DNA of 64,000 nucleotides from assembly GCF_016811915.1 (NCBI RefSeq), contig NZ_CP069127.1:3757001-3821000 (forward strand). The letters are read 5' to 3'. This document shows positions 24,954 through 33,822 of the stretch, one piece after another. Made by a program: the position numbers and the translations under genes. The notes under the pieces are model-generated. The model searched no databases. It had not been told where the DNA came from and saw nothing but the letters and a program-made list of their open reading frames with translations. The DNA is from Brevibacillus choshinensis (lineage in GTDB: Bacteria; Bacillota; Bacilli; Brevibacillales; Brevibacillaceae). Every line of letters starts with the position of its first letter. Positions within the stretch are counted from its first letter, which is position 1.

Positions 24954-26447
24954 TTATGAATGGCTCGCGACGGGCTCTCGCCTCGGGGCTTGGTCCAGCC
25001 ACCACTGGAAGCCGTCAGCCGTAAGCAATTTCTCCGCAGCGTCTGGACCGTACGAGCCCGCCGGGTAAAAGTGCAGCGGCACGAGATTTTCCCGAAAAGC
25101 CGCAAGAATAGGCTCCACCCACTTCCAGGACAGCTCCACTTCCTTCCAGTGGGCGAAGTACGTCGAATCTCCTCTCAAAGCATCAAACAGAAGCAATTCA
25201 TAGGCTTCCGGCACACCCGCAGTCCCTGCGGAAAAGTCCACGGTCACAGGCTCAATCTTGCCGCTATTGGACGGATTCTTACTATTCACTTGCAGGGCGA
25301 TACCCTCATTTGGATGCACGCTGATGATGAGCAAATTCGGCGCAGGCTTGTCCTGATGATGATGGTACAGACCTTCCAAAGGATTTTTGAATTCAATCAC
25401 GATTCTCGTTGATTTTTCCTTCATCCGCTTGCCTGTCCGTATGTAGAACGGGACACCTTTCCAAAACGGATCATCAATCCAGACACGGGCAGCGATAAAC
25501 GTATCCGTCATCGAGTCAGGGCGAACGCCTGGCTCTCCCCGGTAATCGACGGCAGGCTTGTCCGAAATTTCTCCAGCCGCGTATTGGCCACGCACCACAT
25601 GCTGGGCCACTTCTTCCTTTTGCAGGGGGCGTACGGCTTCCATCACCTGGCGTTTCTGCGCCCTGATGTCATTGGCGGAGATCCGTTTGGGGACATGCAT
25701 GGCCGTCATCATCAGCATTTGCAGCAGATGATTTTGCACCATGTCGCGAATCGCTCCAGCCTGATCGTAATAGCCAGCCCGTTCTTCTACCCCAACTGTT
25801 TCACCTGCCGTGATTTGCACATTGGCGATATATTGATTGTTCCAAAGCGCCTGAAAAACTGGATTGGCAAATTCCAAAGCCTCCAGATTTTGCACCATCG
25901 GCTTGCCAAGATAATGATCGATCCGGTAAATTTCCTCTTCCGCAAAGGCGGCACCGAGCTTTTCGTTCAATTGCTGCGCTGATTTCAGATCATGGCCAAA
26001 TGGCTTTTCGATAATCAATCTCTTCCAGCCCTTCGTCGTTCCGAGGCCGCTTGTCTTGATGCTGGAGCTGATCACATCGAAAAATTCCGGGGCTACCGAC
26101 AAGTAAAACATGCGATTTTCCGCTATCTGCAGCTCCGCTTCACGTTGTGCCACCAGCGATTGCAAAGGCTTGAATGCTTCCGGATCCGTCACGTCGACAG
26201 CACAGTACCGGAACGCTTGGACAAACTCGTCCATTTCCTCCATCTCGGCTCGGCGCGAAAAGGTTTGAACAGACTTTCTGACACTCGCTTGAAACTCCTC
26301 GTCTGACCAGTCCCGTCTGCCTACTCCGATGATGGAAAAAGGGGACGGCATTTTTTGGTCGAGATATAAATTGTACAAGGCAGGGTAAATTTTACGCTTT
26401 GCCAAGTCTCCTGTAGCACCAAACAACACAAAGCTCATCGATTCCAA
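24954..26447 (-). CDS. zwf: Glucose-6-phosphate 1-dehydrogenase
   Basis: 497 residues. FVLFGATGDLAKRKIYPALY is the NADP loop; EIYRIDHYLGKPMVQNLEAL carries the RIDHYLGK active site; FYIRTGKRMKEKSTRIVIEF follows. It makes 6-phosphogluconolactone, entry to the oxidative pentose phosphate pathway. The start is TTG at 26447 with AAGGGGCGGG seven bases upstream; ATG 26438 is possible. Length is normal for the family. First gene of zwf-gnd-oxidoreductase. Confidence 0.95.
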   Translation of the reverse strand: MESMSFVLFGATGDLAKRKIYPALYNLYLDQKMPSPFSIIGVGRRDWSDEEFQASVRKSVQTFSRRAEMEEMDEFVQAFRYCAVDVTDPEAFKPLQSLVAQREAELQIAENRMFYLSVAPEFFDVISSSIKTSGLGTTKGWKRLIIEKPFGHDLKSAQQLNEKLGAAFAEEEIYRIDHYLGKPMVQNLEALEFANPVFQALWNNQYIANVQITAGETVGVEERAGYYDQAGAIRDMVQNHLLQMLMMTAMHVPKRISANDIRAQKRQVMEAVRPLQKEEVAQHVVRGQYAAGEISDKPAVDYRGEPGVRPDSMTDTFIAARVWIDDPFWKGVPFYIRTGKRMKEKSTRIVIEFKNPLEGLYHHHQDKPAPNLLIISVHPNEGIALQVNSKNPSNSGKIEPVTVDFSAGTAGVPEAYELLLFDALRGDSTYFAHWKEVELSWKWVEPILAAFRENLVPLHFYPAGSYGPDAAEKLLTADGFQWWLDQAPRREPVASHS

Positions 26448-26785
26448 GTGCGATCCCGCCCCTTTCCTCCATTTTTTTCCGCAGTGCTGCTACTAGTTCA
26501 CATCGTTATTATTAGAGAAAACATGCAGGTAATCAAGTACTCACTTTGCTCAAGCTTTGGATGGGAGAGGTATTATTTCACGTTTGGCATCCCGTCCGCT
26601 TGTTTATTCTGGCCTGTATCCACGTAGTTTCTCCCCCACTGATCCATCAAATCCCCTTCATAAAGCCGATCTTTTCTTCAACCTGCCGCATGGGACTTAC
26701 GGGGCTTCACATATACATGTACCAGTGGGGATCTCTCACAACAGAAATCCAAGTGAGAGCCCCGCACGAAAGGAGGAGGATTCCC
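26448..26785. other. Intergenic region between zwf and the small ORF
   Basis: 338 bases without a gene. Holds the zwf promoter on minus (not resolved) and, near the right end, the hairpin at 26725-26767. A TTGCTC / TATTAT pair (26552, 26572) is a weak candidate promoter. Nothing else is seen. Confidence 0.5.
26725..26767 (+). promoter_or_regulatory. Hairpin leader before the small ORF
   Basis: GTGGGG, two bases, CTCTCAC, a 13-base loop, GTGAGAG, CCCC, one base, CAC: a strong stem with short bulges ending a few bases before the AAGGAGGAGGA ribosome site. No U-tract follows, so it is not a terminator. It could hold a regulator site. Confidence 0.55.
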
Positions 26786-26899
26786 ATGCGAATGAGGCTT
26801 CGACCCAGAGAGCCCATCGACAGTGCAGCAGACGTGCAGGTACACCCTGCAACCATTGACTTGTATTTGCAAAAATGGCTGTTTCGAATGCGAAGATAG
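26786..26899 (+). CDS. Small basic ORF, 37 residues (possible leader peptide)
   Basis: MRMRLRPREPIDSAADVQVH to the stop at 26899. A very strong AAAGGAGGAGGA lies right upstream. No known family. It ends 27 bases before the Lys9-like gene start and may be a leader or small protein. Function not known. Confidence 0.5.
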   Translation: MRMRLRPREPIDSAADVQVHPATIDLYLQKWLFRMRR

Positions 26900-26926
26900 T
26901 GGATTCCAAATTAGGAGGAGGACTCA

Positions 26927-28129
26927 ATGAGAGTCGCAATCTTAGGTGTCGGTGGTGTGGGACAAGTAAGTGCGTGCGAGCTGATTAAATCGTCACATGT
27001 GAGAAAGCTGGTCTTGGCGGATATCTCGATTGGTCCTGCGGAGGAGCTGGCTGTAGAGCTTCGCCGGGAGACCGATATTGAAATTGTCGTGAAACGTGTG
27101 GACGCCCGCGACGTTTCCAGTGTGCAAGCCATCTTGGATGACATTGACGTGCTTTTGCATATCGGTTTGCCTGAAAACAATTTTGATGTCATGAAGGCGT
27201 GCTTGAATACCCGAACGCATTATATCGATACGGCATCGGCCGGCCCGCAGTGGCTGCGCAAGCAACTCGCATGGAATGATCAGTTTCGGGCGGCAGGCAT
27301 ACTCGGCATCATGGGCCTTGGGTGCGATCCCGGCTTTTCCAACATCGCTGCCCGCTACGCCGTCGACCAGCTGGATGAGGTAGATGCGATTCTCATTCGT
27401 GACGGCGACAATTCGATTGTGGATTACGACGGTTTTTGCTCGTATTTCAGTCCGCAGACCGCCATTCAGGAATGTCTGGCCAAACCGAATTACTGGACGG
27501 CCGCGAAGGGGGAACAGTATTTGCCTACTCCCTTTGCCAACAAAGAAGAATTTGAATTTCCGGAGCCGATCGGCTGGCTCGATTGCTATCATGTGGAGCA
27601 CGAAGAGGCGACCACACTCGGCGAGACCATCGGCCGGGCCAAGGGGTGCAAATACGTGGATTTCAAATACGCCCTGCATCCTGATTTTGTCAATACCTTG
27701 CAGGTACTGCGTTACTTGGGCTTGGATAGTGACGAGGAAATTGAAGTAAAAGGCGTGAAGGTGGCCCCGCGTGATGTCGTCGTGACTTCGATGCCCAAGC
27801 CAGCAGATTTGGCTGGGAAAATCCATGGCTATTCCAGTGTGGGAGCGCTCGTCAAAGGAAAAAAGGATAACAAGCGAAAAGAAGTTTACGTCTACACGAT
27901 CGCCAATCATGACGAGGTGTTCTACAAAACCGAATTCCAGGCAACCATCTGGCAAACCGGCATTCCTCCCGTCGTTGCCGTGGACATGATTGCGGAGGGC
28001 CTGCTCACGACCACCGGCTGCATCCCCCCCGAATTGATAGACCCGATTCCGTTTCTCGAAAAATTGAGAGCACGCGGCATGGTCTGGGATGTCATCGAGA
28101 AGACCTCCCCCCTTTTGCAGATCACGTAG
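26927..28129 (+). CDS. Saccharopine dehydrogenase (Lys9-like) family protein
   Basis: 400 residues. MRVAILGVGGVGQVSACELI is the NAD(P) loop; VLLHIGLPENNFDVMKACLN; then GIMGLGCDPGFSNIAARYAV is the family GxDPG-x-x-N/x block. The catalytic domain is from about 135. Saccharopine dehydrogenase-like proteins include carboxynorspermidine dehydrogenase and lysine-pathway enzymes; bacteria usually use them for polyamines or unknown oxidations. TTAGGAGGAGG lies 8 bases before the start. A terminator follows, shared with kynB. Confidence 0.82.
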   Translation: MRVAILGVGGVGQVSACELIKSSHVRKLVLADISIGPAEELAVELRRETDIEIVVKRVDARDVSSVQAILDDIDVLLHIGLPENNFDVMKACLNTRTHYIDTASAGPQWLRKQLAWNDQFRAAGILGIMGLGCDPGFSNIAARYAVDQLDEVDAILIRDGDNSIVDYDGFCSYFSPQTAIQECLAKPNYWTAAKGEQYLPTPFANKEEFEFPEPIGWLDCYHVEHEEATTLGETIGRAKGCKYVDFKYALHPDFVNTLQVLRYLGLDSDEEIEVKGVKVAPRDVVVTSMPKPADLAGKIHGYSSVGALVKGKKDNKRKEVYVYTIANHDEVFYKTEFQATIWQTGIPPVVAVDMIAEGLLTTTGCIPPELIDPIPFLEKLRARGMVWDVIEKTSPLLQIT

Positions 28130-28146
28130 TACGTAAGTTGACATAC

Positions 28147-28190
28147 AAAAAAACCGTTTGCGCAGCGATGGGGCGCCAACGGTTTTTTCA
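28147..28190. terminator. Bidirectional terminator
   Basis: AAAAAACCGTT, GCG, loop, CGC, AACGGTTTTTT. Between the Lys9-like gene (stop 28129, plus) and the KynB gene (stop 28197, minus). Confidence 0.85.
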
Positions 28191-28196
28191 TTCGCT

Positions 28197-28820
28197 TTAT
28201 TTGATCGTCCGCAAAACGGCCCTTACCGGACTTCCATCCGCCTCCACCAATGGGAGTGGCAACGCTATGAGCTCGTAGTCGCCAGGCTCTACATGATCAA
28301 GCAAAAGACCCTCCAGTATATGTATATCGTGTTGATGAAGCCCATGATGCGCATGAAGCTCCTTGCTGTCCAATGGATCAACGGAAGGCACATCCACTCC
28401 GATCAGCCGAATTCCTTTTTCTGCGAGAAAGGAGGGCAGATCAGCACGAAGGTGGCAGATCTCCTCCGGAAAGCGGGTCGGATCAGTCCACGAGCCAGTG
28501 CGCAGCAATAGTCGAGTCACGCCAGTCAGATCAAGCTGAAGCAGATCCTCAGCACCAATGCTCGATTTTCCCGAGACATCGATCACTCTAGCTACCCCTA
28601 TGTATAGCTCCACATCCAAATCCATCATCTTTCTGCCATCGTCATCAAAATGAAACGGTGCATCGACATGGGTACCCGTGTGGATGCTCATAGCCAATTT
28701 GCCCACATTTACGGAGCCACTCTCTGCTTTCGGCCAATTTACCACATACGTGAACGGAGTATCCCCCGGCCAAGTCGGAACTCCCGTGAGAAGCGGACGA
28801 GATATATCAAACACCTGCAT
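28197..28820 (-). CDS. kynB: Arylformamidase / kynurenine formamidase
   Basis: 207 residues from ATG 28820 (AGGGGGAG seven bases upstream); the longer upstream frame has no such site. MQVFDISRPLLTGVPTWPGD has the typical KynB N-terminus with PxWPGD; SIHTGTHVDAPFHFDDDGRK is the metal-binding block; then LLRTGSW, GIRLIGVDVPSVDPLDSKEL and HHGLHQHDIHILEGLLL. KynB hydrolyses N-formylkynurenine in tryptophan breakdown. No tryptophan dioxygenase is in the window. It lies 79 bases after the AAA ATPase gene. Confidence 0.86.
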   Translation of the reverse strand: MQVFDISRPLLTGVPTWPGDTPFTYVVNWPKAESGSVNVGKLAMSIHTGTHVDAPFHFDDDGRKMMDLDVELYIGVARVIDVSGKSSIGAEDLLQLDLTGVTRLLLRTGSWTDPTRFPEEICHLRADLPSFLAEKGIRLIGVDVPSVDPLDSKELHAHHGLHQHDIHILEGLLLDHVEPGDYELIALPLPLVEADGSPVRAVLRTIK

Positions 28821-28899
28821 GCGGACTCCCCCTAATGGACGCTGTTTATACAAAGCGTACCGAATAGTCGACATCGTGTCAATATTCGTTTCATCCGAG

Positions 28900-30081
28900 T
28901 CAAATTCGGTTGTTTGCTGCCAAAAAGCGTTCCACTCCGTCATACTGCCCTTTATCATTCGCGTATTTGACATAATGCTTCGCTGTGCGCAGCCATTCAA
29001 TCGTGGTCGGCCTCGTTGCCGCGATCGACTCGCGCAGATCACTCATTTTGATTGGACGTTCGATGCCAGCAGATAACAAATCATGCAAGACTTGCTCATG
29101 GGCAAGCTCCACGACATACTCGATATCCGCCCCCGAATAAAGGTCCGTCCAGCCCGCCAACTCTGCATAGTCTATAGGCTCAGCCGCTCTGCCCTGCAGC
29201 TTGAGCCGAAAGATGACTTCGCGCGCCTGTACATCTGGCGGTCCCACAAATATCAGCTGGTCAAAGCAGCCGGGCCGATGAAAGCCGGGGTCCACGTCCC
29301 ACGGCATGTTGGTCGCCCCCATGAACAAAAGCTTGTCTGTCCGGGTAAGCGCTCCCTCGATTTCCATCTGGAGATAATCGGCAACTCCCTTTATCCACAC
29401 AGAAGAGAGCTTCTCCTGTGAATAGCCGAGGGCATCTATCTCATCGAAAAACAAGACGGCTGGCTTTTGAGTGCGTGCTGCCTGAAACAAGGAACGTATA
29501 TGATGCTCGCTCGCCCCTGCTCGCGAGTCGAGGAGATCTGCTGTATGGACGTGAAGAAATGCCGCCCTGCATTCTCCCGCGGTTGCCTTTGCCAAAAATG
29601 TTTTCCCGCACCCTGGAGGCCCATACAGCAAAACTCCGGTCCCCCTCCTATGGCGCAATCGCTCATGAGTGGCCGTAGCAAGAAACGGCTGGACCATTTT
29701 CATCCATACGGCCTCTTTCACCTCCTGAAGTCCCCCGACCTGTGCAAAGCTGAAGGATTTATCAAGCGTGGCGATTCGCCTATCTATCTTTTGATTTCTC
29801 TGATTTTTCCCCCCCTCGATCAGATGCAGTTTGACGGGAAGGTTCGCATACTCAGGCGCTTTCCCGCCATCTCGCCGCTGATTCGGCCAGCTTAGCTTAT
29901 TCAGCTCGTCCACAATGTTGTCCTTCAGCTTTTCATCACCATAGGCCAGCGCTTGCGTAAAAGCTGCGAGCGCTTCTCCCCGGTCCCCAATCTCTGCATA
30001 TTCCAGACCCAGAAGAAACCATGCCGACGCATTTTTTTGATCGATGGTAACCATGGTTTTCAAGACTTCTATCTTCATCAT
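28900..30081 (-). CDS. AAA ATPase with N-terminal TPR-like region
   Basis: 393 residues from ATG 30081 with AGAGG nine bases upstream; ATG 30090 is also open. Residues 1-75 form TPR-like helices (NASAWFLLGLEYAEIGDRGE). The AAA module starts near 120: SFAQVGGLQEVKEAVWMKM; Walker A GPPGCGKTFLAKAT; Walker B VLFFDEIDAL; sensor 1 LLFMGATNMPWDVD, the arginine finger region FHRPGCFDQLIFVGPPD, sensor 2 SGADIEYVVEL. The layout is classical AAA of the katanin/spastin type. Function unknown; possibly a remodeller or sporulation protein. kynB follows. Confidence 0.82.
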   Translation of the reverse strand: MMKIEVLKTMVTIDQKNASAWFLLGLEYAEIGDRGEALAAFTQALAYGDEKLKDNIVDELNKLSWPNQRRDGGKAPEYANLPVKLHLIEGGKNQRNQKIDRRIATLDKSFSFAQVGGLQEVKEAVWMKMVQPFLATATHERLRHRRGTGVLLYGPPGCGKTFLAKATAGECRAAFLHVHTADLLDSRAGASEHHIRSLFQAARTQKPAVLFFDEIDALGYSQEKLSSVWIKGVADYLQMEIEGALTRTDKLLFMGATNMPWDVDPGFHRPGCFDQLIFVGPPDVQAREVIFRLKLQGRAAEPIDYAELAGWTDLYSGADIEYVVELAHEQVLHDLLSAGIERPIKMSDLRESIAATRPTTIEWLRTAKHYVKYANDKGQYDGVERFLAANNRI

Positions 30082-30251
30082 GTGCTTCATCCTCTATGAA
30101 CCATTTTGCATGATCGATTGTAGGAAGCTGCCCGGAACCCGATTCGCTGTCATTCCATCTGCGAATGATCGGGCCTTCGTCGTCACTATCTGTCTTTTTT
30201 CAACAACCCTTTCATTATAATTCATTCGCATGATAAGAAGAATATGGAAAT

Positions 30252-30278
30252 GAAAAAGAAGCGGCCACAGCCGCTTCC
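30252..30278 (-). terminator. Terminator of the second capA-like gene
   Basis: Minus: GAAGCGG, short loop, CCGCTTC then TTTTTCATTT. Confidence 0.8.
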
Positions 30279-30292
30279 ACTCGCAATCAGGC

Positions 30293-31591
30293 CTAGATCC
30301 GAACTCGGCCAACATGGCCATCCAGCTCGATGATCGTCCCGTAAGGTTCACTTAATGTTTGGAGATGCTCCAAAATCTTTTGCCGCTTCGACAGTACCGG
30401 CCACCCTCTCCGATAGCGAGGGGTGCCAAAGCCCAGCTCAATCGGGTAGAGCAACAGGTCTGTCAGCTCCCCTTCTTCCATTCGCCAGTATGGAACGACG
30501 GATTCCCATACATACGGATTGACACCCAGCCCCTTCTGGTTGTGATGGGTCCTCGTATCAAATGCGTCTGCGACGGTCGATTCGTGACCGAGGTTGTATT
30601 TCTCGTAGAAGTCCGCGGGCAGACGGCTGACGGTCTCGTTTTGAAAGATGAAATTCCCCAAGCTGTAGAAGATGGGACGATTGCGGTAGATCTCGATCCC
30701 CCGCAAAATATGGGGTCCATGACCTAGCACGGCGTCAGCCCCCCCGTCGATGCACGCCCGGGCCATCTGCTCGAAAAAGGCTGCAGGGCTTGCCTTGTTT
30801 TCCCCTTCCATCTCGTGCGAATGGATGCTCACGACGACATAATCGGCCTGTCGCCTGGCTTCAGAAATGGATTTTAGAATCCTCTTCTTATCTGCCAATG
30901 CAGGTACCGTCTCGCATGCTGGCTCCGCTCCAACGGCAAATCGATTTCCGCCAAAACGGATCGAGGTGCCATCTCCTGCAACCGCAAACCCTTCTTTGAC
31001 ATCCAGGTTGAAGGCTGCATTGATGGGGATCGATCGACTGATTCGCTCCAGGTGCGCGAACTCTTCCTGCGGCAGGATATACGTGGTCTCATAGCGCAGC
31101 GGATTGACTCCCGGCCTTCCCGGCATGTCTGGTCTCTGCTCGCCCGCGATCCATGATTCGTGAAAGGTGGATGTAGCGGCAATCAGCGCGACTCGGCCGG
31201 ATGGACAATCCAGATAAACGGGCTGACTGGCCTCCGCCAGATTCGCTCCCACCCCGGCATGAGCGATGCCGTACTGCTCCAAATATTTTTTCGTCGCTGT
31301 AAGCCCGCCGTAGGCATAATCCATGGTGTGATTATTGGCCCAAGCCATGATGTTAAAGCCGTACGCCTGCAGATCCAACAAAACCTCCGGCTGGGCCATC
31401 GCCCACGTCCCGCCGCTGAAAGCAAAGGGAAACCCTTCCTGACGATGGGTCGTCACTTCCAAATTCGTGAAGCGAAATTCTGCTTGTCCAATCAGGTTGG
31501 ACAACGAACGAAACGATTCTGACGATGCGTTCGGCAAACGTCGGGTAATAAAGCTGTCACCTGTCGCGACGAAAGTCATCGTGTTCCCCAT
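30293..31591 (-). CDS. CapA-family metallophosphatase-like protein (no anchor)
   Basis: 432 residues; no signal peptide, so cytoplasmic. TFVATGDSFITRRLPNASSE, RFTNLEVTTHRQ, WANNHTMDYAYGGL, VVSIHSHEMEGE and DAVLGHGPHILRGIEIYRNR are the metal-binding blocks. It is larger than the first CapA (380) and lacks its membrane anchor. It is the last of a run of minus-strand genes from the orotate-type cluster (40 bases after the nitroreductase). Function not known; a hydrolase role is a guess. Confidence 0.85.
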   Translation of the reverse strand: MGNTMTFVATGDSFITRRLPNASSESFRSLSNLIGQAEFRFTNLEVTTHRQEGFPFAFSGGTWAMAQPEVLLDLQAYGFNIMAWANNHTMDYAYGGLTATKKYLEQYGIAHAGVGANLAEASQPVYLDCPSGRVALIAATSTFHESWIAGEQRPDMPGRPGVNPLRYETTYILPQEEFAHLERISRSIPINAAFNLDVKEGFAVAGDGTSIRFGGNRFAVGAEPACETVPALADKKRILKSISEARRQADYVVVSIHSHEMEGENKASPAAFFEQMARACIDGGADAVLGHGPHILRGIEIYRNRPIFYSLGNFIFQNETVSRLPADFYEKYNLGHESTVADAFDTRTHHNQKGLGVNPYVWESVVPYWRMEEGELTDLLLYPIELGFGTPRYRRGWPVLSKRQKILEHLQTLSEPYGTIIELDGHVGRVRI

Positions 31592-31631
31592 TCGCAGACC
31601 CTCCTGCCTCTCTTCTCCTCGACACCTCTGT

Positions 31632-32372
31632 CTATGTCAATCGGATTCCCTGTTCCTTGATAAACTGCGTAACGTGCGCCCTTCGCGGTTTGTTTACGTA
31701 ATCGGCCATCTGCTTGGTCCAGCCTTCTGTGCGCTTGCCATTGCTTCGCTCGCTGTAGTATTCGGAGGAAATCCGTTCGTACTCTTCCAGCGCCTCTGGA
31801 ATCAGCTCCGTTTGATAGCGTTCTTCATGAATCACGGCGCGCTCCGGCAAGCGAGGCTTCTGATGAACATCCTGTGCAGGATACCCGAGGCACATGCCCA
31901 TGATGGGAATGGTAAGCGCAGGAAGGCCGAGCACATTGGCAACATCTCTGGGATTGTTCCGAATCCCCCCGATCATGACGCCTCCTAGGCCGTGCGAACG
32001 CGCTGCGAGCAAGACGTTTTCAGCGGCGAGCGCGGTGTCGACTGCTCCTACCAGCAAGCTCTCCACTTCATCGGCAGCCAGGATCTGTCCATGCATCTCG
32101 CATGCCTTCTGGAGCTTGTAGTAATCCGCACAAAAGACGAGAAACACCGGGCACTCCACGACCCATTTCTGATTGCCGCACAGGGCAGAGAGCTTTTCCT
32201 TCGTCTCCTGTGAGCGCACGACGATGACACTGTAAGCTTGCACATTGTGCGAGGAAGGTGCCCACTGTGCGCAGCTGACGATTTCATGGAGCAGCTCCTC
32301 TGTGATTGGCTGATCCGTATATTTGCGGATCGAGCGGTGAGATTGTATCAATTGCGTGACTTCTGTTGGCAT
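31632..32372 (-). CDS. Nitroreductase family NADPH-flavin oxidoreductase (NfrA/NfsA type)
   Basis: 246 residues: SHRSIRKYTDQPITEELLHE, AQWAPSSHNVQAYSVIVV (FMN-binding S/N block), and ENVLLAARSHGLGGVMIGGI, GLPALTIPIMGMCLGYPAQD. This is the NfsA/NfrA group of FMN enzymes using NADPH. It is 48 bases after the dihydroorotase-like gene on the same strand. It may supply or remove reducing equivalents in that pathway, but this is inference. Confidence 0.86.
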   Translation of the reverse strand: MPTEVTQLIQSHRSIRKYTDQPITEELLHEIVSCAQWAPSSHNVQAYSVIVVRSQETKEKLSALCGNQKWVVECPVFLVFCADYYKLQKACEMHGQILAADEVESLLVGAVDTALAAENVLLAARSHGLGGVMIGGIRNNPRDVANVLGLPALTIPIMGMCLGYPAQDVHQKPRLPERAVIHEERYQTELIPEALEEYERISSEYYSERSNGKRTEGWTKQMADYVNKPRRAHVTQFIKEQGIRLT

Positions 32373-32420
32373 GTCGCGCCTCCTTCATCGTGGTTGTTCC
32401 CTCTCAGCATGCCCTGTTCT

Positions 32421-33821
32421 TCACCTATTCTTGACTGGCGTGATCCACTCTCCGGCTGGTCCGCTCACGATCTTGCCGTCTTTCATGATGGTTTGGCCTC
32501 TCACGATCGTCGCGACTGGGCTACCCACGCCGTTCCATCCGTCATAAGCCGTTACCTTGCTCTTGCTGTGCAGCTGCTCACGCTTGATGACAAACGGCCT
32601 TGCCATGTCTACGATTGTCAAATCGGCGTCAGTGCCCACTTGCAGTGATCCCTTTTGCGGATAGATCCCGAATTGCTTGGCAGGGTTTTCGGATAAGACT
32701 GCCGCTACCTGCTGCAGCGTCAATTTGTTTTGGGAGACAGCATTCAGCATGAGAGGAGCCAACGTTTCCACCCCGCACATCCCGGCCGGAATCGACCAGA
32801 GATCGCCATCCTTTTCTTGCTCCGTATGCGGCGCATGATCAGAGCAGACGATCGAAACGACGCCCTCTGCAATCCCCTTCCACAGACGCTCCTGGTCCTT
32901 CTTGTATTTCACAGGCGGATAGACCTTCATCGCCGGGCCTACCGTTGCGAAATCTTCGTTGCTCAGGAACAGATAGTGCGGGCAGGTCTCGGCCGTAATC
33001 GGATAGCCCTCCGCCTGGGCCTGCTGAATCAGGTCCACCGCTTCCCCTGTGCTGACGTGCAGGATGTGCAGGCGAGCTCCTGTCTCCTTGGCAAACGCGA
33101 TTCCTGTCTGAACGGTCACGATCTCGGCCAAATTCGGTCTGCCTTCGAGCAAAGCCTCATAGTCCCGGCGTCCGCTTTCCTCTACTTTTTTGGTCAGATG
33201 CTGAATCAGATCATTGCTCTCTGCGTGGATCGCAAACACTTGCCCCGTTTTTGCCACCTCGCGGAACATATCGAGCACTTCGCCGTCTTTGAACGGAGGG
33301 ATGACATTCTCCTCTCCCTCTTTGTAGTTGTACATCAGCTGAAACGTTTGACTATGTACCGCATACCCCCAGAAGAACTTAAAGCCGATCACACCTGCCT
33401 CATGCAGGGAGGATACGTCCGCCACATTCAAATTTCCCAAGCAAATGGCCCAGATTCCAAAATCCACATGGGCTTTCTCCGAAAGATTTTGCACTTGCTT
33501 TTGCAGGTTTTCCACGTTGTTGATCGGTGGGTTCGTGTTTGGCATTTCAAAGATGGACGTGATACCGCCTGCAGCCGCTGCCATGCTGGAATGGGCAAAA
33601 TCCTCTTTATACGTAGCTCCAGGGTCTCGTGAATGCACGTGCACATCAATCAGTCCCGGAAGAACGTGGCAGCCGGCTGCATCCGTTTCTTCCCGCGTCT
33701 CCCCTGGCAGTGGTTCCTTGGAGATGGCTGCGATTTTTCCATCCCGGATGTAGATATCCGCTTCATATGTTTCTTTTGGCGAAACGATTTGCCCATTTCG
33801 TATGACGTGATCCCAAATCAT
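32421..33821 (-). CDS. Dihydroorotase-like cyclic amidohydrolase (carbamylated-Lys type)
   Basis: 466 residues from ATG 33821 (TTGGAGGGG upstream, inside the PyrD end). The metal-site motif DVHVHSRDPG has HxHxR, and MPNTNPP follows: the Arg and Asn that bind the dihydroorotate carboxylate in dihydroorotases. Allantoinases instead show HxHFN and MPLN. GFKFFWGYAV supplies the carbamylated Lys; HILHVSTGEAVDLI, CPHYLF and CSDHAPHTEQEKD give the other ligands. The pyrC at 46065 has Asp at the Lys place, so the two are different subtypes. Best reading is catabolic dihydroorotase. Allantoinase or hydantoinase remains possible. Confidence 0.8.
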   Translation of the reverse strand: MIWDHVIRNGQIVSPKETYEADIYIRDGKIAAISKEPLPGETREETDAAGCHVLPGLIDVHVHSRDPGATYKEDFAHSSMAAAAGGITSIFEMPNTNPPINNVENLQKQVQNLSEKAHVDFGIWAICLGNLNVADVSSLHEAGVIGFKFFWGYAVHSQTFQLMYNYKEGEENVIPPFKDGEVLDMFREVAKTGQVFAIHAESNDLIQHLTKKVEESGRRDYEALLEGRPNLAEIVTVQTGIAFAKETGARLHILHVSTGEAVDLIQQAQAEGYPITAETCPHYLFLSNEDFATVGPAMKVYPPVKYKKDQERLWKGIAEGVVSIVCSDHAPHTEQEKDGDLWSIPAGMCGVETLAPLMLNAVSQNKLTLQQVAAVLSENPAKQFGIYPQKGSLQVGTDADLTIVDMARPFVIKREQLHSKSKVTAYDGWNGVGSPVATIVRGQTIMKDGKIVSGPAGEWITPVKNR

Positions 33822-33822
33822 T

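Noticed and set aside
26993..28144. A 383-codon frame antisense to the Lys9-like gene
   Set aside because: No domain, and the plus frame has a full dehydrogenase pattern.
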